Below are positions 1 to 5,177 of a stretch of 7,967 nucleotides of DNA, one piece after another. Below the pieces are notes generated by a model. The model was not told the origin of the DNA. It did no database searches and saw only the letters and a program-made list of their open reading frames with translations. Location of the stretch: assembly GCA_945979635.1 (NCBI GenBank), contig CAMFPZ010000032.1:1-7967 (forward strand), in the 5' to 3' direction. Source of the stretch: an uncultured Eubacterium sp. (GTDB taxonomy: Bacteria; Bacillota; Clostridia; Oscillospirales; Acutalibacteraceae). Both the position numbers and the translations under genes were made by a program. Every line of letters starts with the position of its first letter. Position 1 is the first letter of the stretch.

Positions 1-44
1 ATTCCTCTACGTCTCGTGGGCTCGGAGATGTGTATAAGAGACAG
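1..44 (+). other. Illumina Nextera (Tn5) i7 adapter left on the contig end
   Basis: Non-biological sequence. Bases 26-44 read AGATGTGTATAAGAGACAG, which is the 19-base Tn5 mosaic end. Bases 11-25 read GTCTCGTGGGCTCGG, the Nextera read-2 handle. Bases 3-10 (TCCTCTAC) match the adapter-strand form of the Nextera i7 index N712 as I remember it, and the AT before it fits the end of the P7 oligo. Genomic sequence therefore starts at about base 45. Translated in the mreB frame, the adapter gives the familiar artefact peptide MGSEMCIRDR, which must not be annotated as an N-terminus. Confidence 0.97.
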
Positions 45-45
45 A

Positions 46-957
46 CATATTATCATTAACGAACCCTCCGTTGTTGCGGTTGATGTAAGATCAAAGCGTG
101 TGCTGGCAACAGGAAACGAAGCAAAGCAAATGATAGGAAAAACTCCGGGCTCAATTGTTGCTGTTCGTCCTATGAAGGATGGTGTTATTGCCGACTTTGA
201 TATGACGGCAGATATGCTTCACGATTTTATGTATCGTTCCTCGGGCAAGAACATTTTTACTAAAACCCGAGTGGTAATATGCGTTCCGTCAGATGTAACC
301 GAGGTTGAGCGTAGAGCGGTTGAGGATGCTGTTCGTTCAGCAGGTGCACAGGAGGTTGAGCTTATCGAAACCTCTATGGCGGCGGCACTTGGAGCAGGAC
401 TTCCTGTTTATGAGCCTACAGGTTCTATGATTATTGACATTGGCGGCGGCACAAGTGATATTGCTGTTTTGTCTCTTGGCGGCATCGCCTGCTGTAATAG
501 CATTAAGGTGGGAGGCGAAACAATGGACGATGCTATTGCCTCTTATCTTCGCAAGAATCATAATCTCCTCATCGGTGAACGAACTGCGGAGGATATTAAA
601 CTGAAGATTGGCTCTGTTATGGAATATGATGGTGAGGCGGCTATGGAGGTTAGAGGCAGAAATCTTGTTGACGGTCTTCCCGGTAGCGTAGAAATAACCT
701 CTGGTGATGTTCGCAAGGTTCTTGAGGAACCTGTTGGGCAGATTATCTCCGCTGTAAAGGAAACTCTTGAGGTAACATTGCCGGAGCTTGCCGCTGATAT
801 TCTCGACAGAGGAGTTTATCTAACGGGCGGTGCAAGCCGCCTTCGCGGACTAAAAGAACTTATAGAACAGGAAATTGGATTGCCTGTAATCGTTCCTGAT
901 AATGCGACTGATTGTGTTGCGATAGGAACATCCGTAAAGCTTCGCAGAGCAAAATAA
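46..957 (+). CDS. mreB: Rod-shape determining protein MreB, 5'-truncated by the contig end
   Basis: Actin-like ATPase that polymerises under the membrane and guides the lateral-wall synthesis machinery. 303 residues are present. Aligned without gaps to Thermotoga MreB from memory, about 22 N-terminal residues are missing, including the phosphate-1 motif (DLGTAN). Visible family signatures are NEPSVVAVD, KTPGSIVAVRPMKDGVIADF, the phosphate-2 motif DIGGGTSD (residues 131-138 of the genomic part), and an adenosine motif YLTGGASRL near bases 816-842. Two positions are unusual. The normal IEEPMAAA reads IETSMAAA, so the Glu equivalent to Thermotoga E131 is Thr (ACC, bases 370-372). The usual LTGGG of the adenosine motif reads LTGGA. 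The start is unknown because the ATG-proximal codons are replaced by adapter. mreC follows after 21 bases, so the genes are probably cotranscribed. The family call is certain; an MreB paralogue such as Mbl is possible but less likely beside mreCD. Confidence 0.95.
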   Translation, partial: HIIINEPSVVAVDVRSKRVLATGNEAKQMIGKTPGSIVAVRPMKDGVIADFDMTADMLHDFMYRSSGKNIFTKTRVVICVPSDVTEVERRAVEDAVRSAGAQEVELIETSMAAALGAGLPVYEPTGSMIIDIGGGTSDIAVLSLGGIACCNSIKVGGETMDDAIASYLRKNHNLLIGERTAEDIKLKIGSVMEYDGEAAMEVRGRNLVDGLPGSVEITSGDVRKVLEEPVGQIISAVKETLEVTLPELAADILDRGVYLTGGASRLRGLKELIEQEIGLPVIVPDNATDCVAIGTSVKLRRAK

Positions 958-978
958 CGAAAAAGATAGTGGTAAATT

Positions 979-1806
979 ATGAAAAGTATTTTTAAGAGCA
1001 GACCGTTTAAGCTGGTGTGTATAATTGCGGCTCTGTTGCTCTCGGGTGCATTGATAGCAGCAGCAAACGGATTTGGCTCAACGGCACAATCCGCCGTTGT
1101 AGGAGCGGTGTTTAAGCCCTGTCACTATGTTGCCCAAAAAATTGCAAACGGCGTAGATAGAGTTGTTGGAAATGTAAAGGGCGACGAGGTGTATAAGGAG
1201 CAAATTCAAAAACTTCAGGGCCAAGTTGGCGAGCTTCAATCGCAGCTCGTTGATTACGAAAATCTGAAAAAACAAAATGAACTGTATAAAGAATTTTTGG
1301 GGATTCGTGAAGAAAATTCGAATTACGAATTTGTCGAGGCTTCCGTTATTGCTCGAGATAGTGCCGATATTTATAAATCCTTTACTATCTCAAAGGGCTC
1401 AATAAGCGGTGTTGAACAGGGAAATGCTGTCCTTTACGGAAAGTATCTTCTTGGTGTGGTAGAAAAGGTTTACCCTAATTACAGCGTTGTAAGGACTATA
1501 TTAAGTCCGGATTTCAATGTTTCCGCATATGAGCTGATTACAGGCGAGATTTCCTATGTTACGGGAAATGCTATGCTCGCCAAAGAAAATAAATGCAAAA
1601 TGGCCAACCTCGATTCTGCAACAAATATTGCTTATGAATCAATTATTTGTACGGCAGGCTTGGGCGAAAAAGTACCAAAGGGTTTGATTATCGGTACGGT
1701 TGACGAAATTGACGGTGAGCCAACCGATATCTCCTCCTATGCGGTAATAACTCCGGGTGCTGACCCTGACGAGATTGATACCTGTTTTGTATTGACTGAT
1801 TTTTAG
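979..1806 (+). CDS. mreC: Rod-shape determining protein MreC
   Basis: Bitopic membrane protein whose extracytoplasmic domain binds and activates PBP2 in the elongation complex and links it to MreB and MreD. The 275 residues are typical for the family. A short basic N-terminus is followed by one membrane segment at about residues 10-29, a predicted coiled coil at about 69-110 (dimerisation), and the beta-rich MreC domain at about 118-272. Family-typical stretches are VIARDSADIYKSFTISKGSISGV, given here only as VIARDS and FTISKG, and the late GLGEKVPKGLIIGTV. The ribosome site upstream is weak (no AGGAG within 15 bases of the ATG), which suggests translational coupling to mreB. The mreD start lies 9 bases after this stop. 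Confidence 0.95.
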   Translation: MKSIFKSRPFKLVCIIAALLLSGALIAAANGFGSTAQSAVVGAVFKPCHYVAQKIANGVDRVVGNVKGDEVYKEQIQKLQGQVGELQSQLVDYENLKKQNELYKEFLGIREENSNYEFVEASVIARDSADIYKSFTISKGSISGVEQGNAVLYGKYLLGVVEKVYPNYSVVRTILSPDFNVSAYELITGEISYVTGNAMLAKENKCKMANLDSATNIAYESIICTAGLGEKVPKGLIIGTVDEIDGEPTDISSYAVITPGADPDEIDTCFVLTDF

Positions 1807-1815
1807 GTATAAAAT

Positions 1816-2331
1816 ATGGAACTAACTAAAAAAGAAAAAACAATCAAATATTTGGTATTTGCGGCGATAATTTGTGCTTTGGCACTTCTTCAAAATGTGT
1901 TTGGCTTAATCCCGCAAATAGCAGGGGCAAGATGCTTTTTGCTTATCCCGGGTGCCGTTCTTTTGAGCATAGGCGAGGATGAAAGGACTGCAGTGTTTAT
2001 CGGTCTTTTTTCCGGCGTTATTTGGGATTGTGTTGCCTCGCTCTCGCGTGGATTTAATGCGTTGTTTTTAATGGCGGCTTGCTATATACTTGCGGTTTTG
2101 ATAACACATTTGCTTCGTCCGACATTTTGGCTCGGCTTTGCTTCGAGTGCTATTGTTACATTTCTTTATGTAGTGATATATTGGCTTGTATTTGTTGTTT
2201 CAAAGGGCGGCGATGGCAGTCTCGTTACTATTTGGCAGTTTTATTTGCCGTCGTTTGTTTATACCTCTGTTGCAGGATTTTTTATGAGCTTCTTAATTAT
2301 TCCGTTAAAAAAGAAATTAAACAAGGAATAA
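1816..2331 (+). CDS. mreD: Rod-shape determining protein MreD
   Basis: Polytopic membrane component of the elongation complex. It works with MreC and modulates activation of PBP2 and RodA. The 171 residues are in the normal range for the family. About six hydrophobic segments can be read, at approximately residues 12-30, 39-52, 58-75, 80-100, 103-128 and 142-165, with a lysine-rich cytoplasmic C-terminus (KKKLNK). MreD is poorly conserved in sequence, so the call rests on topology, on a GLFSGVIWD-like stretch near residue 62-71, and on its fixed place after mreC. The only ribosome-site candidate is an AGG at 1805-1807 that overlaps the mreC stop, which again suggests coupled translation. Confidence 0.92.
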   Translation: MELTKKEKTIKYLVFAAIICALALLQNVFGLIPQIAGARCFLLIPGAVLLSIGEDERTAVFIGLFSGVIWDCVASLSRGFNALFLMAACYILAVLITHLLRPTFWLGFASSAIVTFLYVVIYWLVFVVSKGGDGSLVTIWQFYLPSFVYTSVAGFFMSFLIIPLKKKLNKE

Positions 2332-2351
2332 TACCTGTGTAGATTTTTATG

Positions 2352-2358
2352 AAAGGAG
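2352..2358 (+). promoter_or_regulatory. Ribosome binding site fixing the GTG start of mrdA
   Basis: AAAGGAG lies 7 bases upstream of the GTG at 2366. The nearby ATG at 2349 is in a different frame and overlaps this site, so GTG is the supported start. Confidence 0.8.
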
Positions 2359-2365
2359 AATTGCT

Positions 2366-4402
2366 GTGGGCGAAAGATATAAAAACACAAGAACAATTAT
2401 TGCAATAATTCTTGTTTTGGCTGTTTTGCTCGGATTTGGCTACGATTTATATAATATCCAAATTAAGAATAACGAATACTATCTTGCCCAAAGCAGTGCC
2501 GTAAAAACCTACACCGTCCCAATAGAAGCGGCAAGGGGCGATATTGTTGACAGAAACGGCAACACTCTTGTTACTAATCGCAAGGGGAATAGCATTGTCC
2601 TTGACGCGGCTTATTTTCCGTCAGCCTCCGAAAATGAGCAAAGAAACAAAATTATTGAAAGTCTTATTGTTCTGTTTAACGAAAACGACGAGGAATATGT
2701 TCATAATCTGCCGTTGAAGCTTAATTCTTCGGGCAAGATTGTATTTTTTGATGAGTCGGACGACGAGAAATATGAATTATCAATAAAAAATATGAAGAGC
2801 AAGGATATGCTTAATGTTCAGGATTATGCGACGGCTCAAAACTGTTATGATGCTATGGTCGAAAAATATGGCCTTGAAAATTATGATGTTCAAACTGCAT
2901 TGGAAATCGGAAGCATTCGATATGAGCTTACAAGACTTTTGTTTTCTGTTTCGAATCCTGTTACTATTGCAGATGATGTAAGCGATGATACCGTTGCAAA
3001 AATAAAAGAGAATAGCGAGCAATATCTTGGTGCCGATGTAAGAGTTGTTGCATATAGGGCATATACGGATTCTTCCCTTGCTGCCCATATTATCGGTACT
3101 GTCCGAAAAATCAATGCCGAGGAATATAAGCAACTTAAGGACAGCGGCTACGGAATAAATGACCAAATCGGCGAATCGGGAATTGAGGCTGCTTGCGAGT
3201 CCGAGCTTCGAGGTAAGGCAGGCGAAAAGACTGTCACAATCGACGCACAGGGAAATGTCAGCGAGGCTATCACAAAGGAGCCTATTCAGGGTAATACAAT
3301 CATCCTCACCATTGATAAGGATATGCAAAAAATTGCTCAGGAAAAGCTCGCCTATATTTGTCAAAATACATCCTCTGCGGCAACAGGAGCCGTAGTAGTT
3401 GAGGATATTCATTCGGGCGAAATTCTCGCGGCGGCAAATTATCCAACCTACGATTTGGAGGATTATTATAATAATTATTCGTCTCTTGCGAAGGACAGAA
3501 GAACTCCTTTATACAACCGCTTTGCGTTAGCGGCTTATGCTCCCGGCTCAACCTTTAAGCCATTGATGTCGGTTGCGGCCTTGGAGGAGGGTAAAATAAC
3601 CCCAAGCACAAAATTTACCTGTCATTCGGTATATGCAATCGGCGAAATGACATTTGGATGTCTTGATGCTCACGGAAGCCTTGATGTTCAGGGTGCTCTC
3701 GAAAAATCCTGTAATGTTTTCTACTATAATTGTGCCGAGCTTATGGGAATCGGAATTATGAATAAATACGGAAAGGCTTTTGGATTGGGACAAAAAACAG
3801 GTGTTGAGATTCCTGAAGCAACAGGCGTTATGGCGGGTCCGGAGTATAGAAAGAAATTTGATATGACCTGGAATCCCGGTGATACCGTACAGGCAGCTAT
3901 CGGTCAGTCTGAAAACCTGTTGACTCCTCTTCAGCTTGCAAATTACTGTGCTGCAATAGCAAATAACGGAACAAGGTATCAGGTGCATTTTGTTAAATCA
4001 AGGATTGTAAAATCAACCGGCGAGGTTGTCGACAGTGATGTTTCTATTCTTGAGAAAACCGGAGTAAGCACAAGTACCCTTGAGGTAGTACGAGGTGGTA
4101 TGAGAAGGGTTGGTATTAATCTTTTTGACAACGAGATTAATAACCCTCTGACGAAGATTACCACTCCTGTTGCATCAAAAACAGGTACATCACAGGTTAT
4201 TGTAAACGGGGTAAAGCAAAATAACGGCTTTATTATTTCGTTTGCTCCATATGACAATCCTGAAATCAGCGTTGCTTCTGCTATCACAACGGCAGGCTCC
4301 GGTACCTCTACTGCCGAAATCACTGCCGCAGTAATTGACTATTACTATAATCAAAATAATCAAGAGGAAAAGGCACAAACCGATGAATCTCTTTTGTTTT
4401 GA
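2366..4402 (+). CDS. mrdA: Penicillin-binding protein 2 (class B transpeptidase, elongation type)
   Basis: Membrane-anchored DD-transpeptidase that crosslinks lateral-wall peptidoglycan and pairs with the glycosyltransferase RodA. It has 678 residues with a GTG start. A signal-anchor helix spans about residues 9-27. The pedestal/dimerisation region begins with the class B hallmark RGDIVDRNG at 58-66 and extends to about 300. The transpeptidase domain covers about 335-665. All three catalytic motifs are intact: the STFK tetrad with nucleophile Ser395, SCN at 448-450, and KTG at 605-607 followed by TSQ. GQSENLLTPLQLANY at about 513-527 is also typical. mreBCD directly upstream favours PBP2 over the division paralogue FtsI/PBP3. 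rodA is not in the window. The gap after mreD is 34 bases. The last 17 residues are polar and low in complexity. Confidence 0.93.
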   Translation: MGERYKNTRTIIAIILVLAVLLGFGYDLYNIQIKNNEYYLAQSSAVKTYTVPIEAARGDIVDRNGNTLVTNRKGNSIVLDAAYFPSASENEQRNKIIESLIVLFNENDEEYVHNLPLKLNSSGKIVFFDESDDEKYELSIKNMKSKDMLNVQDYATAQNCYDAMVEKYGLENYDVQTALEIGSIRYELTRLLFSVSNPVTIADDVSDDTVAKIKENSEQYLGADVRVVAYRAYTDSSLAAHIIGTVRKINAEEYKQLKDSGYGINDQIGESGIEAACESELRGKAGEKTVTIDAQGNVSEAITKEPIQGNTIILTIDKDMQKIAQEKLAYICQNTSSAATGAVVVEDIHSGEILAAANYPTYDLEDYYNNYSSLAKDRRTPLYNRFALAAYAPGSTFKPLMSVAALEEGKITPSTKFTCHSVYAIGEMTFGCLDAHGSLDVQGALEKSCNVFYYNCAELMGIGIMNKYGKAFGLGQKTGVEIPEATGVMAGPEYRKKFDMTWNPGDTVQAAIGQSENLLTPLQLANYCAAIANNGTRYQVHFVKSRIVKSTGEVVDSDVSILEKTGVSTSTLEVVRGGMRRVGINLFDNEINNPLTKITTPVASKTGTSQVIVNGVKQNNGFIISFAPYDNPEISVASAITTAGSGTSTAEITAAVIDYYYNQNNQEEKAQTDESLLF

Positions 4403-4408
4403 TGAATG

Positions 4409-4422
4409 TGATTAAATAATCA
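4409..4422. repeat. Short AT-rich palindrome after mrdA
   Basis: TGATTA-AA-TAATCA is a perfect 6-base inverted repeat with a 2-base centre, starting 7 bases after the mrdA stop. It could be an operator half-pair upstream of mgsA or chance in AT-rich DNA. It lacks a GC-rich stem and a following T-run, so it is not a convincing terminator for mrdA. Confidence 0.3.
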
Positions 4423-4462
4423 TTAATTTTCACACAAAAACGGCATTTTGTAATAAAAATAC

Positions 4463-4494
4463 TTGTTATAATTGACATTTTATGGTATTATAAT
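4463..4494 (+). promoter_or_regulatory. Candidate promoter region of mgsA
   Basis: This AT-rich stretch of the 139-base mrdA-mgsA spacer contains perfect-looking TTGACA (4472-4477) and TATAAT (4489-4494) hexamers, but they are only 11 bases apart, too close for a sigma-A pair. For the TATAAT at 4489, alternative -35 boxes are TTATAA at 4466-4471 (17-base spacer, 3 of 6 matches) or TTGTTA at 4463-4468 (20-base spacer). A second TATAAT lies at 4467-4472, so TTATAAT recurs with a 22-base period. A start near 4500 would give a leader of about 40 bases. The promoter is plausible but not resolved. Confidence 0.4.
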
Positions 4495-4529
4495 CAAGAT
4501 ATTGTAATAATAAGTAGTGAATGACAGAT

Positions 4530-4536
4530 AAGGAGG
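4530..4536 (+). promoter_or_regulatory. Ribosome binding site deciding the mgsA start
   Basis: AAGGAGG lies 5 bases before the ATG at 4542. An in-frame ATG at 4521 would put this site inside the coding region and add seven residues not found at the family N-terminus, so 4542 is preferred. Confidence 0.85.
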
Positions 4537-4541
4537 ATTTT

Positions 4542-4958
4542 ATGAATATAGCACTTATTGCACACGATGCAAAAAAAGAATTGCTTGTACAGTTCTGTAT
4601 TGCGTATTGCGGAATACTCAGTAGACACGATGTATGTGCAACCGGTACAACGGGAAAGCTCGTTAAGGAAGTAACAGGCCTTGATATTAATTGCTTTTTG
4701 AGTGGCTCCCAGGGCGGCGGACAGCAAATTGCAAGCCGTATCGCCTGCAATGAAATTGATCTTTTGCTTTTTTTCAGAGACCCTCTAAACCCGAAACCGC
4801 ACGAACCGAATGATAACGACCTCCTTCGTCTGTGTGATGTTCATAATATTCCGTTTGCAACTAATATTGCGACTGCCGAGGCACTTATCCGCGGTGTTGA
4901 ACGAGGCGATTTTGAATGGAGAGAAATCGTAAATCCTAGATATAATTCAAAAAAATAA
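4542..4958 (+). CDS. mgsA: Methylglyoxal synthase family protein with altered catalytic aspartates
   Basis: Methylglyoxal synthase converts dihydroxyacetone phosphate to methylglyoxal and phosphate, a cytoplasmic bypass of lower glycolysis. The 138 residues match Gram-positive family members, and the start MNIALIAHD is typical. The phosphate-binding loop ATGTTGKL (33-40) is present, as are His8 and Asp9 (E. coli H19/D20), FFRDPL with Asp80 (D91), His87 (H98) and [11 protein letters not shown]. Two family aspartates are missing. GGDQQ reads GGGQQ, so the proposed catalytic base (E. coli D71) is Gly60. PHEPD reads PHEPN, so E. coli D101 is Asn90. The alignment to E. coli has a constant offset of 11, so this is not an indel effect. 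The fold assignment is safe, but activity as a methylglyoxal synthase is in doubt. The gene sits where mgsA is often found in Bacillota, downstream of the rod genes, and a terminator follows. Confidence 0.9.
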   Translation: MNIALIAHDAKKELLVQFCIAYCGILSRHDVCATGTTGKLVKEVTGLDINCFLSGSQGGGQQIASRIACNEIDLLLFFRDPLNPKPHEPNDNDLLRLCDVHNIPFATNIATAEALIRGVERGDFEWREIVNPRYNSKK

Positions 4959-4967
4959 ATTCATTTC

Positions 4968-5004
4968 TTAAGGTGGGAGTTTGCTCTCACCTTAATATTT
5001 GATT
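4968..5004 (+). terminator. Intrinsic terminator after mgsA
   Basis: A 12-pair stem (TTAAGGTGGGAG at 4968-4979 with CTCTCACCTTAA at 4984-4995, one G-U pair) closes on a TTTG tetraloop. It begins 9 bases after the mgsA stop. The following tract TATTTGATT is only moderately T-rich, so termination may be incomplete. Confidence 0.75.
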
Positions 5005-5013
5005 AAACCGAAA

Positions 5014-5071
5014 AGGAGATAGTGTGAAAACCACACTAATCTATCACACCGTCCTCGAAATTTATTTTTTT
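5014..5071 (+). terminator. Possible second terminator or attenuator hairpin upstream of hisS
   Basis: Three stacked helices can form: AGGA (5014-5017) with TCCT (5052-5055), GATAG (5018-5022) with CTATC (5041-5045), and TGTG (5023-5026) with CACA (5032-5035). There are 3'-side bulges at 5036-5040 and 5046-5051. Five bases later comes TTTATTTTTTT (5061-5071), the strongest T-run in the window. The GTGTG at 5022-5026 can also pair with a second CACAC at 5045-5049, so alternative folds exist. It may be a tandem terminator for mgsA or an attenuator in the hisS leader; the bulges make it weaker than the hairpin at 4968. Confidence 0.35.
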
Positions 5072-5086
5072 ATAATTTTGAGATGA
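5024..5086 (+). CDS. Possible 20-codon leader peptide upstream of hisS
   Basis: A GTG codon at 5024 lies 5 bases after a good AAAAGGAG ribosome site (5011-5018) and opens 20 codons ending in TGA at 5084-5086. The peptide begins MKTTLIYH and ends in a hydrophobic run IYFFIIL. It contains a single His codon (CAC at 5045-5047) and no Asp codon, so it does not resemble a classical histidine attenuation peptide with a run of regulatory codons. The ribosome site and start are buried in the hairpin at 5014-5055. The codons overlap the T-run, which could explain the hydrophobic end by chance. No homology is recognised. Confidence 0.25.
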   Translation: MKTTLIYHTVLEIYFFIILR

Positions 5087-5091
5087 CTGAA

Positions 5092-5160
5092 TTCCGATTA
5101 TGCACCTTATTCGGCTACAATAAGGCGTTAGGAATATTGATAAACTATTAGTAGTCGGAA
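5092..5160 (+). promoter_or_regulatory. Structured RNA leader of hisS with two competing pairings
   Basis: Hairpin 1 has a perfect 7-pair stem, CCTTATT (5105-5111) with AATAAGG (5119-5125), and the 7-base loop CGGCTAC (5112-5118). The closing stem joins TTCCGATTAT (5092-5101) to GTAGTCGGAA (5151-5160) by 10 continuous pairs, two of them G-U. The 3' strand GTAGTCG (5151-5157) is also complementary to the whole hairpin loop, 7 pairs with one G-U, which would make a pseudoknot. The two pairings exclude each other. The element ends 7 bases before the hisS ribosome site. I do not recognise it as a known riboswitch or ribosomal-protein leader, and no T-box consensus is visible. Confidence 0.4.
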
Positions 5161-5167
5161 AGGCTAT

Positions 5168-5171
5168 GGAG
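5168..5171 (+). promoter_or_regulatory. Ribosome binding site deciding the hisS start
   Basis: GGAG lies 6 bases before the ATG at 5178. The in-frame ATG at 5166 has only AAAGG ending 2 bases upstream, too close to serve as a ribosome site, and its use would put GGAG inside the gene. Confidence 0.7.
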
Positions 5172-5177
5172 ATTAAT

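Noticed and set aside
1..44. Tn5-like transposon end as a natural mobile element
   Set aside because: The mosaic end is joined to the commercial read-2 handle and an index, so it comes from library preparation and not from a resident transposon.
16..45. GTG start at 16 giving MreB an N-terminus MGSEMCIRDR
   Set aside because: These codons are Nextera adapter; the peptide is a well-known sequencing artefact.
2079..2342. 87-codon + strand frame overlapping mreD
   Set aside because: It is an out-of-frame shadow of mreD with no separate ribosome site and no recognisable family.
2780..3412. 210-codon antisense frame inside mrdA
   Set aside because: It lies entirely opposite a well-conserved transpeptidase gene and has no recognisable domain; it is a coding shadow.
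4521..4541. Earlier in-frame ATG for mgsA
   Set aside because: It would overlap the AAGGAGG ribosome site, and homologues begin at [13 protein letters not shown] sequence, matching ATG 4542.
5071..5083. Promoter for hisS from TATAAT at 5071-5076 or TTGAGA at 5078-5083
   Set aside because: The TATAAT has no acceptable -35 box 16-18 bases upstream, and the TTGAGA has no -10 box at proper spacing, so no promoter could be assigned.
4996..5165. T-box riboswitch controlling hisS
   Set aside because: It was expected from other Bacillota, but the AGGGTGGNACCGCG antiterminator consensus and a full Stem I are not visible, and the leader is short for one.
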